NCBI RefSeq assembly: GCF_001927285.1
Contig: NZ_MSIG01000023.1
Location: 1 to 47,000 of the forward strand
Direction of reading: 5' to 3'
From: Mongoliimonas terrestris
GTDB lineage: Bacteria; Pseudomonadota; Alphaproteobacteria; Rhizobiales; Pleomorphomonadaceae
Length of the DNA: 47,000 nt
Below the pieces are notes generated by a model. It saw nothing but the letters and a program-made list of their open reading frames with translations. It made no database searches and had not been told where the DNA came from. Shown in pieces: positions 8,227 through 16,612 of the stretch. How positions within the stretch are numbered: the stretch's first letter is position 1; every line of letters begins with the position of its first letter. The translations under genes and the position numbers were made by a program.

Positions 8227-8334
8227 GATCGGTTGTCCTTCGCTCTGAAGTGCCCCTTGAAGATCACTCTCGGCTGCGCCGGTTACTCGGATATGAATCG
8301 AAAGCCCCTGGTGGCCGGTGACGATCGAGCAAGC

Positions 8335-8349
8335 TTAACAAAGGGTTAA
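8335..8349. promoter_or_regulatory. Possible CtrA box
   Basis: TTAACAAAGGGTTAA matches the TTAA-N7-TTAA half-site pair bound by the alphaproteobacterial cell-cycle regulator CtrA, here inside a 7-bp inverted repeat (GCTTAAC/GTTAAGC, 8333-8351). It sits between the divergent small exported gene (start 8226) and coaD (start 8463), in unusually AT-rich sequence for this window. Confidence 0.4.
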
Positions 8350-8462
8350 GCGGGTGGCGCGGGCGCCCGGGGACGGCCGGGCGCGGCGGAAATCCGGACT
8401 TTCCGGGCCGAACGGCGGGGTAGGCCGTTGTGGTGCGCGGCGGGCTTCTGTAATGACGAACC

Positions 8463-8957
8463 ATGAAGACCGCGCTCTATTCCGGATCGTTCGATCCGGT
8501 TCATCTTGGCCATGTGGATGTGGTGCGCCGGGCCGCCCGCCTGTTCGACCGGGTGGTGCTGGCCATCGGCGTGCACCACGCCAAGGCCGGCCTGTTGTCG
8601 CCCGAGGACCGCGCCGCCATGCTGCGGGCGGTGGCGGACCCGATCACCGCGGAGACCGGCACGCCGATCGAGATCGTGACGTTCGACGGCCTGGTGGTGG
8701 ACGCGGCGCGGGCGGCGGGCGCAGTGGCGATCGTACGCGGCCTCCGGAACACCACGGACTTCGAGTACGAGGCCCAGATGGCCGGGATGAACGCGGTGCT
8801 GGCGCCGGCGGTCGACACGATCTATCTCGGCGCGGCGCCGGAGGTGCGGCACATCGCGTCGAGCCTCGTGCGCCAGATCGCGGCGCTCGGCGGCGACATC
8901 GATGCCTTTGTTCCGCCTCACGTGGCGGAAAAGCTCCGCGCGCTGTATAGGCGCTGA
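8463..8957 (+). CDS. coaD: Phosphopantetheine adenylyltransferase
   Basis: CoaD transfers AMP from ATP to 4'-phosphopantetheine, the penultimate step of coenzyme A synthesis. The nucleotidyltransferase motif is intact at the N-terminus (SGSFDPVHLGHVDV, residues 8-21, carrying the H-x-G-H). The IVRGLRNTTDFEYEAQMA block and the C-terminal HIASSLVRQIA (the S/T-S-x-x-R-like ATP loop) are present. At 164 residues it has the usual length. The order coaD - cyclophilin - cyclophilin - queA - tgt is familiar in Rhizobiales. The ATG at 8463 fixes the conserved N-terminus. Confidence 0.95.
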   Translation: MKTALYSGSFDPVHLGHVDVVRRAARLFDRVVLAIGVHHAKAGLLSPEDRAAMLRAVADPITAETGTPIEIVTFDGLVVDAARAAGAVAIVRGLRNTTDFEYEAQMAGMNAVLAPAVDTIYLGAAPEVRHIASSLVRQIAALGGDIDAFVPPHVAEKLRALYRR

Positions 8958-9001
8958 CGAAACAGGCGCCGACCGGGCCTTTGACGAGGTGAGGAGACCC
9001 C

Positions 9002-9538
9002 ATGATCGCGAAATTCGCCACGGCCACCGCTGCCGCCCTCTGGCTTGCCCTGACGCCGCTCTCGGCGCTGGCCGCCGGCCCGGAGGACACGCTGGTGATG
9101 GAGACCACCAAGGGCCGGGTGGTGATCGAACTCAAGCCCGATCTTGCGCCCAAGCACGTGGCGCAGGTGAAGGCTCTGGTGGCCGACAAGTTCTATGACG
9201 GCATCGTCTTCCACCGGGTCATCCCCGGCTTCATGGCGCAGACCGGCGACCCGACCGGCACAGGCATGGGCGGCTCCGACCTGCCGGACATTCCGGCGGA
9301 ATTCACTGCCGAGCCGTTCGAGCGCGGCACCGTGGGCATGGCGCGGGCGCAGAACCCGAACAGCGCCAACAGCCAGTTCTTCATCATGTTCGACGAGGGC
9401 AGCTTCCTCAACGGCCAGTACACGGTGTGGGGCGAAGTCACCGAGGGCATGGACGTGGTCGACCAGATCGCCAAGGGCGAGCCCCCGGCCAACCCGGACA
9501 AGATCGTGACGATGCGCCTCGCCTCCGAGGCCAACTGA
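9002..9538 (+). CDS. Exported cyclophilin-type peptidyl-prolyl isomerase
   Basis: A 178-residue cyclophilin with an N-terminal signal peptide (hydrophobic core AAALWLALTPLSALA, likely cleaved after ALA near residue 24), so it should act in the periplasm. The catalytic block FHRVIPGFMAQTGDPTGTG and the NPNSANSQFFIMFD substrate-binding block are intact. TGAGGTGAGGA lies a short way before the ATG at 9002. It assists folding of exported proteins by cis/trans isomerisation of prolyl bonds. The next gene encodes a closely related cytoplasmic copy, so the pair probably arose by duplication. Confidence 0.92.
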   Translation: MIAKFATATAAALWLALTPLSALAAGPEDTLVMETTKGRVVIELKPDLAPKHVAQVKALVADKFYDGIVFHRVIPGFMAQTGDPTGTGMGGSDLPDIPAEFTAEPFERGTVGMARAQNPNSANSQFFIMFDEGSFLNGQYTVWGEVTEGMDVVDQIAKGEPPANPDKIVTMRLASEAN

Positions 9539-9589
9539 GCGGACTGAAGACCCGCGCACGATCGCGACATACAGAAGGAGAGACGAGAC

Positions 9590-10069
9590 ATGGCCGACTA
9601 CAAGGATCCCGAAAACACCCTGGTGATCGAGACCACCAAGGGCACCGTCGTCATCGAGATGCGGCCGGACCTGGCGCCGAACCACGTGGCGCACATCAAG
9701 AAGCTCGCCCGCGAGGGGTTCTACGACGGCATCGTGTTCCACCGGGTGATCGACGGCTTCATGGCCCAGACCGGCTGCCCGAACGGCACCGGCACCGGCG
9801 GGTCCAAGTACCCGGACCTCAAGGCCGAGTTCAACGCCGAGCCGCACGTGCGCGGCGTCGCCTCCATGGCCCGCGCGCAGAACCCGAACAGCGCCAACAG
9901 CCAGTTCTTCATCGTCTTCGACGACGCCCGCTTCCTGGACAAGCAGTACACGGTCTGGGGCAAGGTGATCGAAGGCATGGACAACGTGGACAAGATCAAG
10001 CGCGGCGAGCCCGTGCGCGATCCGGACCGCATGGTGAGCGTGAAGGTGGCGGCCGACATGGCGGCGTGA
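9590..10069 (+). CDS. ppiB: Cytoplasmic cyclophilin-type peptidyl-prolyl isomerase
   Basis: A 159-residue cyclophilin without signal peptide. It contains FHRVIDGFMAQTGCPNGTGTGG and NPNSANSQFFIVFDD, with catalytic Arg in FHRV and the usual Gln and Phe positions. An ideal AAGGAG lies nine bases before the ATG at 9590. It is about as long as PpiB of other bacteria and is a close paralogue of the preceding exported isomerase. A clear terminator follows at 10124-10148, ending this unit before queA. Confidence 0.93.
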   Translation: MADYKDPENTLVIETTKGTVVIEMRPDLAPNHVAHIKKLAREGFYDGIVFHRVIDGFMAQTGCPNGTGTGGSKYPDLKAEFNAEPHVRGVASMARAQNPNSANSQFFIVFDDARFLDKQYTVWGKVIEGMDNVDKIKRGEPVRDPDRMVSVKVAADMAA

Positions 10070-10123
10070 GGCTGCGGAGCCTGGGCTGTCCGCTCGGGCC
10101 TGCACCAACAAGAAGACGATCAG

Positions 10124-10148
10124 AGGCCGCGCTGGTGCAGCGCGGCCT
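10124..10148 (+). terminator. Rho-independent terminator after ppiB
   Basis: AGGCCGCGCT (10124-10133) pairs perfectly with AGCGCGGCCT (10139-10148) around a 5-base loop, followed by TCTTC. It lies 55 bases after the ppiB stop. Confidence 0.8.
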
Positions 10149-10249
10149 TCTTCAATGCCGGCAAGGTCGCCGGAACCGTCCCCCAAGGTGGAGGCCGCGG
10201 CCCGCTCGGCGGCAAGTGGTCCGCGCCGGCGGAGGGGAGCCGCGCCTTT

Positions 10250-10280
10250 GGTTGGATCCCGGCTTTCGCCGGGATGACGG
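10250..10280. repeat. Family A palindromic repeat, single arm (copy 5)
   Basis: GGTTGGATCCCGGCTTTCGC followed by CGGGATGACGG. Only the right-hand arm is present, between the ppiB terminator and queA. Confidence 0.6.
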
Positions 10281-10355
10281 CAACCGGGGTTGGGGATCGC
10301 GCCGAGGTCCGTGCGGCGGTTGCCTCCGGCGTTGCCGTCGCGTATCGGTCGCTCC

Positions 10356-11441
10356 ATGCACGTTTCCCTGTTCGACTTCGACCTGCCGCCCGAGCGGATC
10401 GCCCTTCGGCCAGCGTCGCCGCGCGATGCGGCGCGGATGCTTGTGGTGCGGCCGGGGGAAGTGCTTGAGGATCGGATCGTGCGCGACCTGCCGGCGCTGT
10501 TGGAGCCGGGGGATGCGCTCGTCTTCAACGATACAAGGGTGATTCCGGCGCAACTGGAGGGCGTGCGGCTGCGCGAGGGGGCGGAGCCGGTGCGGATTTC
10601 CGCGACGCTGCACATGCGTGTGGGGGATGACCGCTGGAAGGCGTTCGTCAAGGGCGCGCGCAAGCTGAAGGCGGGCGACCGGGTGCGGTTCGGCGCGGAG
10701 GAGGACGGCAGCGCGTGCCTGCTGGGGCGCCTGGAGGCGACCGTGGCGGAAAAGGGCGAGGACGGGGAGGCGACGTTCGCCTTCGACCTCGCCGGGCCGG
10801 TGCTGGACGAGGCGCTGGGGACGGTGGGGCACATTCCGCTGCCGCCCTATATCGCCGCGCGCCGGCCGGAGGACGCGCGGGACCGGGCGGACTACCAGAC
10901 GGTCTATGCGCGCGAGGACGGCGCGGTGGCGGCGCCGACGGCGGGGCTGCACATCACGCCGGAGCTCCTGGCGCGGCTTGAGGCGCGCGGGATCGAGCGG
11001 CATTTCGTGACGCTGCACGTGGGCGCGGGCACCTTCCTGCCGATGAAGGCGGAGGACACGCGCGACCACCGGATGCACGCCGAGATCGGCCATGTGTCGG
11101 CCGAGACGGCGGCGGCGCTGAACGCCGTGCGGGCTCGGGGCGGGCGGGTGGTTTCGGTCGGCACCACGTCGCTGCGGCTCCTGGAGAGCGCGGTGGACGC
11201 GGACGGGCGGATCCAGGCGTTCGCCGGGCCGACGGACATCTTCATCACGCCGGGCTACCGGTTTCGCGCAATCGACGCGCTGATGACCAATTTCCACCTG
11301 CCGAAGTCGACGCTCTTCATGCTGGTGTCGGCCTTCTCCGGGCTTGAGACCATGAAGGCGGCCTACGGGCACGCCATTGCGGCGGACTACCGCTTCTATT
11401 CCTATGGCGATGCGTCGCTGCTCTTTCCGGACCTCTCATGA
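10356..11441 (+). CDS. queA: S-adenosylmethionine:tRNA ribosyltransferase-isomerase
   Basis: QueA transfers and isomerises the ribosyl part of S-adenosylmethionine onto preQ1-tRNA to form epoxyqueuosine, the step after Tgt. The 361-residue protein shows the family N-terminus (FDFDLPPERIALRPASPRDAAR), the DALVFNDTRVIPA block, GAVAAPTAGLHITPELL, HVGAGTFLPM and the C-terminal NFHLPKSTLFMLVSAFSG. The start is the ATG at 10356, which begins the conserved N-terminus; upstream in-frame codons would only add family A repeat-derived residues. The stop overlaps the tgt start as ATGA. Confidence 0.95.
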   Translation: MHVSLFDFDLPPERIALRPASPRDAARMLVVRPGEVLEDRIVRDLPALLEPGDALVFNDTRVIPAQLEGVRLREGAEPVRISATLHMRVGDDRWKAFVKGARKLKAGDRVRFGAEEDGSACLLGRLEATVAEKGEDGEATFAFDLAGPVLDEALGTVGHIPLPPYIAARRPEDARDRADYQTVYAREDGAVAAPTAGLHITPELLARLEARGIERHFVTLHVGAGTFLPMKAEDTRDHRMHAEIGHVSAETAAALNAVRARGGRVVSVGTTSLRLLESAVDADGRIQAFAGPTDIFITPGYRFRAIDALMTNFHLPKSTLFMLVSAFSGLETMKAAYGHAIAADYRFYSYGDASLLFPDLS

Positions 11442-12580
11442 CCGCGCCCTTCGCCTTCCGCCTGATCGCCACCGACGGCATGGCCCGCCGGGGCCAGATC
11501 ACGACGCCGCACGGCACCGTGCAGACGCCGGCCTTCATGCCGGTGGGCACGCAAGGGACCGTGAAGGCCATGTTCATGGACGACGTGCGGGCGACCGGGG
11601 CGGAGGTGGTGCTCGGCAACGTCTACCACCTGATGCTCCGGCCCGGGGCGGAGCGGGTGGCGGCGCTCGGCGGGCTGCACCGCTTCTCCACCTGGCCGCA
11701 CACCATCCTGACCGATTCGGGCGGCTTCCAGGTGATGTCCCTGGCGCAGCTGCGCAAGCTGACCGAGCACGGGGTGACGTTCCAGAGCCACATCGACGGG
11801 TCGCGCCATGAGCTGACGCCGGAGCGGTCGGTGGAGATCCAGGGGCTGCTCGGCTCCGACATCCAGATGCAGCTCGACGAGTGCGTGCGCCTGCCGGCGA
11901 CGCCGGAGGAGGTGGAGCGCGGCATGCGGCTGTCGCTGCGCTGGGCGGAACGCTCGCGCCGGCGGTTCGAGGATCTGGGCGGGCCGGGCAAGGGGCAGGG
12001 GCTCTACGGGATCGTGCAGGGCGGGGACGTGCCGCACCTGCGCGTGGCGAGCGCCGAGGGGCTGCGGGCGCTGCCGTTCGAGGGCTATTCGGTGGGCGGG
12101 CTCGCCGTCGGGGAGCCGCAGGCGGTGATGCTCGCCATGCTGGACATCACCACGCCGGTGCTGCCGGCCGACAAGCCGCGCTACCTGATGGGCGTCGGCA
12201 CGCCCGACGACATCGTGGAGAGCGTGGCGCGCGGCATCGACCAGTTCGACTGCGTGATGCCGACGCGCGCCGGGCGGCACGGGCTTGCCTACACGCGCTT
12301 CGGCAAGATCAACCTGAAGAACGCCCGGCACATGGACGACCCCCGGCCGCTCGACGAGGAGAGCGACTGCCCGGCTGCGCGCGACTACAGCCGCGCCTAC
12401 CTGCACCACCTGGTGCGCACCGGCGAGGCGCTGGGCGCCATGCTGCTGACCTGGGTGAACGTCGCCTACTACCAGAGCCTGATGAAGGGCATCCGGACGG
12501 CGATCGAGGAAGGACGCTACGCGGCCTTCGTGGCGGAGACGAAGGAGGGGTGGGCCAAGGGCGACCTGCCACCGCTGTGA
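11438..12580 (+). CDS. tgt: Bacterial tRNA-guanine transglycosylase with degenerate zinc site
   Basis: Tgt exchanges the wobble guanine of GUN-anticodon tRNAs for preQ1. The active-site aspartates are in place: D93 in TDSGGFQVMS and D271 in DCVMPTRAGRHG, offset by nine from Zymomonas D102 and D280. The structural zinc site is not: where Zymomonas has C318, C320, C323 and H349, this protein has S309, C311, A314 and V340 (ESDCPAARDYSRAYLHHL and LTWVNVAYYQ). The rest of the 380 residues, including the basic C-terminal region, is normal. It overlaps queA by four bases. Activity as a transglycosylase is still likely, but without the usual zinc. Confidence 0.92.
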   Translation: MTAPFAFRLIATDGMARRGQITTPHGTVQTPAFMPVGTQGTVKAMFMDDVRATGAEVVLGNVYHLMLRPGAERVAALGGLHRFSTWPHTILTDSGGFQVMSLAQLRKLTEHGVTFQSHIDGSRHELTPERSVEIQGLLGSDIQMQLDECVRLPATPEEVERGMRLSLRWAERSRRRFEDLGGPGKGQGLYGIVQGGDVPHLRVASAEGLRALPFEGYSVGGLAVGEPQAVMLAMLDITTPVLPADKPRYLMGVGTPDDIVESVARGIDQFDCVMPTRAGRHGLAYTRFGKINLKNARHMDDPRPLDEESDCPAARDYSRAYLHHLVRTGEALGAMLLTWVNVAYYQSLMKGIRTAIEEGRYAAFVAETKEGWAKGDLPPL

Positions 12581-12605
12581 CGGTGGAGTGGGGACGCGCG
12601 GGCGC

Positions 12606-12651
12606 TTGACAGGGTGACGGAGATGGGCGAGCTTCGTTAGTATACTAACGA
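12606..12651 (+). promoter_or_regulatory. hyuA promoter and 18-bp operator (site 1)
   Basis: A perfect 18-bp palindrome, TCGTTAGTATACTAACGA, occupies 12634-12651. A TTGACA -35 lies at 12606-12611; 17 bases later is a weak -10 (GAGCTT) that abuts the operator. TAGTAT inside the palindrome is an alternative -10. Related palindromes stand before fpr (23508), hnr (29418) and nicA (28705). A repressor bound here would cover the transcription start. The MarR protein at 28779-29243 is the obvious candidate. Confidence 0.75.
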
Positions 12652-12665
12652 TAAAGGTTGCCGCC

Positions 12666-14750
12666 GTGCCTCAGTGCGCATCCTCGTCGGACATGACCGA
12701 CCCGCCCGCCGAGCCGTCGGTGGTGGCCGGGATCGACGTCGGTGGCACCTTCACGGACCTTCTCCTTTTCGACGCGGCGCGCGGGACCGTCCGGCTCGCC
12801 AAGACGCCTTCGACGCTGGACAACCAGGCGGACGGGGTGATCCACGCCCTGGAGGCGGCGGACGCCGACATCGCGGCGCTGGACCTCATCGTGCACGGCA
12901 CGACGACCACCACCAACGCGGTGCTGGAGCGGCGGCTCTGCCGGACGGGGCTCGTCACCACGGCGGGCTTCCGCGACGTGCTGGAGCTTGGACGGCGGAC
13001 CCGGCCGCGGCCCTACGGCATGACGGGCACGTTCCGGCCGATCATTCCGCGCGACCTCCGCCTGGAGGTGCCGGAGCGGATGGACGCGCGGGGCGCGGTG
13101 GTGACGCCGCTCGACGAGGATGCGCTGCGGGCGGCGCTGCGGCGGCTCGCCGAGAGCGGCTGCGAGGCGCTGGTCATCCATTTTCTCCATGCCTACGCCA
13201 ACCCGGCGCACGAGATCCGCGCCGGGGAGATCGCCCGGGAGGTCTGGCCGAATGGCAACATCACGCTCGGCCACGCGCTGCTGTCGGAGAGCCGGGAGTT
13301 CGAGCGCGGGGTGACGGCGGCGGTCAACGCGTCGGTGCAGCCGCTGCTGCGGCGCTATGTGGAGCGGCTGGCCGACACGCTGGCCGGGCGGGGCTACCGG
13401 CACGACGTGCTGGTGATGAACGGCAACGGCGGCATGGTCTCGGCGCGCTTCGTCGCCGACGAGGCGGCGAAGACGGTGATGTCGGGTCCGGCCTCCGGCG
13501 TGATGGCGGCGGCCTACACGGGGCGGCGGGCCGGGCGGCCCGACCTCATCACCTACGACATGGGCGGCACCTCCACGGACGTGGCGCTAATCCGGGGCGC
13601 GGAGCCGACGGTCTCCAACGAGATCGAGGTGGAATATGCCATGCCGATCCACGTGCCCATGGTGGACGTGCGCACCGTGGGGGCGGGCGGCGGCTCGATC
13701 GCGCGGGTGACCGCCGCCGGCCTGCTGCAGGTGGGGCCGGAGAGCGCCGGGGCGACGCCGGGGCCGATCTGCTACGGCAAGGGCGGCACGCGGCCGACCA
13801 TCTCGGACGCGAACCTCCTGCTCGGGCGGCTCGATCCGGGCCGGCTCGCCAAGGTGCCGGGGGGCGTGACGGTCGCCGATGTGGCGGCGGTGTTCGGGCG
13901 GGCGATCGGCGATCCGCTCGGGCTCGACCCGGTGGCGGCGGCGGCGGCGGTGATCCGCATCGGCAACGCCCGCATGGCGGACGCGGTGCGCATGGTGTCG
14001 ATCAGCCTCGGCGAGGATCCGCGCGACTTCGCGCTGTTCGCCTTTGGCGGCGCGGGGCCGCTGCACGCGTGCGCCATCGCCCGCGAGCTCGGCATTCCGG
14101 AGGTTCTGGTGCCGGCGCGACCCGGCATCACCAACGCGCTCGGCTGCGTGGTGGCGGATTTGCGGCACGACTTCGTGCGGACCTTCAACCGCCCGGTGGC
14201 GGCGGTGGACATGGAGGCGGTGCACGCGGTGTTCGCCGAGCAGAGCGCGGAAGGGCGGCGGCTGATCGGCCGGCAGCCGGTGGCCATCCGGGAGGTGCGG
14301 GAGATCCGGTCCGTGGACATGCAGTTCATGGGGCAGACCCATGTGCTCCGGGTGCCGCTGCCGACCGGCGCGCCGACGCGCGAGGACCTGCAGCGCCGCT
14401 TCGAGGAGGCCTATCTGGCGCGCTTCCATGTGGAACTGCCGGAGATCCGGGCCAATCTCGTCAACGTCAACACCTCGGTCATCGGCCGGCGGGCGGAGAT
14501 CGACCTTTCCGCCCTCATCGATGCGCATCACCGCAAGGGCAGCCTCGAGGAGGCGACGACCGGACGGCGGCCGGTGTGGTTCGGGGCGTTTGTGGACACG
14601 CCGATCTATTGGCGCGATCATCTGCCGGCGGATGCGGTGATCGAGGGCCCGGCGGTGGTGGAGCAGATGGACACCACGATCCTGATCGAGCCGGGGGACA
14701 CGGCCCGCCAGGACGCTGACGGCAACCTCGTCATCACGCTCGGGCGCTGA
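12666..14750 (+). CDS. hyuA: HyuA: ATP-dependent hydantoinase/oxoprolinase family, subunit A
   Basis: A 694-residue member of the HyuA/5-oxoprolinase family, which couples ATP hydrolysis to opening of cyclic amides (5-oxoproline, N-methylhydantoin) or to carboxylation of ketones. The actin-like ATP-binding motifs are present: GIDVGGTFTD (residues 22-31), IVHGTTTTTNAVLERR and YDMGGTSTDVALI. The GTG at 12666 has AAAGG eight bases upstream, just after the operator; an ATG at 12693 is the alternative. Subunit B follows after three bases, then a complete Liv-type transporter. The shared operator suggests a substrate from nicotinate breakdown, possibly the lactam 1,4,5,6-tetrahydro-6-oxonicotinate. 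That substrate is an inference. Confidence 0.85.
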   Translation: MPQCASSSDMTDPPAEPSVVAGIDVGGTFTDLLLFDAARGTVRLAKTPSTLDNQADGVIHALEAADADIAALDLIVHGTTTTTNAVLERRLCRTGLVTTAGFRDVLELGRRTRPRPYGMTGTFRPIIPRDLRLEVPERMDARGAVVTPLDEDALRAALRRLAESGCEALVIHFLHAYANPAHEIRAGEIAREVWPNGNITLGHALLSESREFERGVTAAVNASVQPLLRRYVERLADTLAGRGYRHDVLVMNGNGGMVSARFVADEAAKTVMSGPASGVMAAAYTGRRAGRPDLITYDMGGTSTDVALIRGAEPTVSNEIEVEYAMPIHVPMVDVRTVGAGGGSIARVTAAGLLQVGPESAGATPGPICYGKGGTRPTISDANLLLGRLDPGRLAKVPGGVTVADVAAVFGRAIGDPLGLDPVAAAAAVIRIGNARMADAVRMVSISLGEDPRDFALFAFGGAGPLHACAIARELGIPEVLVPARPGITNALGCVVADLRHDFVRTFNRPVAAVDMEAVHAVFAEQSAEGRRLIGRQPVAIREVREIRSVDMQFMGQTHVLRVPLPTGAPTREDLQRRFEEAYLARFHVELPEIRANLVNVNTSVIGRRAEIDLSALIDAHHRKGSLEEATTGRRPVWFGAFVDTPIYWRDHLPADAVIEGPAVVEQMDTTILIEPGDTARQDADGNLVITLGR

Positions 14751-14753
14751 TCC

Positions 14754-16502
14754 ATGACCCTCGACCCGATCACGCTCACCGTCATCCAGTCCGGCCTGCA
14801 GCAGGTCTGCGACGAGATGGACCTCACCTTCTCGCGCGCCGCCTTCTCGCCGGTGATCGCCGAGGCGAACGACCGGTCGGACGGGATCTATTCGGCGGTC
14901 GACGGGTCGCTGATTGCCCAAGGGGCTGGCGGGCTGCCGGTGTTCGTCGGCACGATGCAGTATTCCACGCGGGTGCTGATCGAGATGATCGCCAACGGCA
15001 AGGCGGCGGCGCCGAAGCCCGGCGACATCTACATCGTCAACGATCCCTATCTCGGCGGCACGCACCTGATGGACGTGCGTTTCGCCATGCCGGTCTACCG
15101 GGAGGGGCGGATCTTCTGCTGGCTCTCCAACACCGGGCACTGGCCGGATACCGGCGGCGCGGTGCCGGGCGGATTTTCGGCGTCGGCGACGGCGGTGGAG
15201 CAGGAGGGGCTGCGGCTGCCGCCTGTGCGCCTCTTCAAGGAAGGGGTGCTGGACCCGGAGATCTACGCCATCATTTGCTCCAACATCCGGGTCGCCGAGC
15301 AGCGGATCGGCGACGTGAAGGCGCAGGCGGCGGCGCTTCTCGTCGGGGAGAAGCGGCTGGTGCGCCTGCTCGACCGCTATGGCGACGAGACCGTGTCGGC
15401 GGCGATCGCCGAGCTGCGGCGGCGGGCAGCGGCGCAGATGCGGGCGAACCTCTCGCTGATCCCGGACGGGGTCTACCGGTCGGTGGCCTATGTGGACAGC
15501 GACGGGGTGGTCAACGAGCCGCTGGAGATCCGCCTTGCGGTGACGGCGGCGGGTGGGGACCTGACCTTCGACTTCGCCGGCTCGTCGCCGCCCTGCCGCG
15601 GGCCGATGAACTCGGTGCTGGCGACGACGCTCTCGTCGGTCTACCTCGCCATGCGGCACATCTTCCCGGACGTGCCGATCTCGGCCGGCGCCTTCGAGCC
15701 GCTGCACGTGATCCGGCCGGAGGGCACCTTTCTCGACGCGCACTATCCCCGGCCGGTCTCCGGCTGCGCGGCGGAGGTGAGCCAGCGGATCGCCGAGGCG
15801 GTGTTCGCCGCCCTGGTGCAGGCGCTGCCGGACAAGGTCACGGCGGCGCCGGCGGGGACGTCGGGCAATTTCGCGCTCGGCGGCTTCGATCCGGACCGGG
15901 GGCAGGGCTATGTGATGTACCAGATCTCCGGCGGCGGCTATGGCGGCAACGCCGACCACGACGGGCTCTCCAACGGCTGCTCGACCATCGGCATCTCCAA
16001 GGCGCCGCCGGTGGAGATCATGGAGCAGCAGTATCCGGTGCTCTACCGGCGCTATGCGCTTCGCGAGGGATCCGGCGGGGCGGGGCGGCATCGGGGCGGG
16101 TTCGGGCTCGACTACGAGATCGAGCTGCGGCGCGGCGCGGCGACGGCGAGCTTCGTGATGGACCATGGGCGATTCGGCCCGCCCGGCGTGCTCGGCGGCG
16201 GCGACGGTCAGCCGAACCAGGTGACGGTGGTGCAGGGCGGCGTGTCGATGACGCCGGCGCATCTCTCCAAGGCGCAGGACATTCCGCTGGCGCCGGGCGA
16301 TCGGGTGCGGGTGCGCACGCCCGGCGGCGGCGGCTACGGCGATCCGTTCGCGCGGGAGACGGCGGCGGTGGGCGAGGACGTGCGGCTGGAGCGCTATACG
16401 GCGGCGGAGGCGAGGGCGCTCTTCGGCGTGGTCGTTTCGGCCGACGGGGCGGTCGACGCCCTGGCGACGGAGGCGTTGCGGGCGGCGGGACGGCGGGGCT
16501 GA
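14754..16502 (+). CDS. hyuB: HyuB: ATP-dependent hydantoinase/oxoprolinase family, subunit B
   Basis: A 582-residue HyuB-family protein, the partner of HyuA. The family start MTLDPITLTVIQSGLQQVCDEM is recognisable. Also present are DIYIVNDPYLGGTHLMDV, the FCWLSNTGHWPDTGG segment (conserved His and Asp residues expected to bind metal), and the Gly-rich C-terminal motifs SGGGYGGNADHDG and TPGGGGYGDP. HyuA and HyuB together form the cyclic-amide hydrolase or carboxylase. The ATG at 14754 lies three bases after the hyuA stop. A short inverted repeat (TCCCGT 16547-16552 / ACGGGA 16562-16567) lies between this gene and livK. Substrate unknown. Confidence 0.87.
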   Translation: MTLDPITLTVIQSGLQQVCDEMDLTFSRAAFSPVIAEANDRSDGIYSAVDGSLIAQGAGGLPVFVGTMQYSTRVLIEMIANGKAAAPKPGDIYIVNDPYLGGTHLMDVRFAMPVYREGRIFCWLSNTGHWPDTGGAVPGGFSASATAVEQEGLRLPPVRLFKEGVLDPEIYAIICSNIRVAEQRIGDVKAQAAALLVGEKRLVRLLDRYGDETVSAAIAELRRRAAAQMRANLSLIPDGVYRSVAYVDSDGVVNEPLEIRLAVTAAGGDLTFDFAGSSPPCRGPMNSVLATTLSSVYLAMRHIFPDVPISAGAFEPLHVIRPEGTFLDAHYPRPVSGCAAEVSQRIAEAVFAALVQALPDKVTAAPAGTSGNFALGGFDPDRGQGYVMYQISGGGYGGNADHDGLSNGCSTIGISKAPPVEIMEQQYPVLYRRYALREGSGGAGRHRGGFGLDYEIELRRGAATASFVMDHGRFGPPGVLGGGDGQPNQVTVVQGGVSMTPAHLSKAQDIPLAPGDRVRVRTPGGGGYGDPFARETAAVGEDVRLERYTAAEARALFGVVVSADGAVDALATEALRAAGRRG

Positions 16503-16612
16503 GGTCCGCGCCGAGACGTGCATGCGCTTGACGTAGTGTGGAGCGATCCCGTCGATTAAGAACGGGACGCGACCGGCAGGTTCCGAGGGATCATCACGAC
16601 AGGGGAACGACA

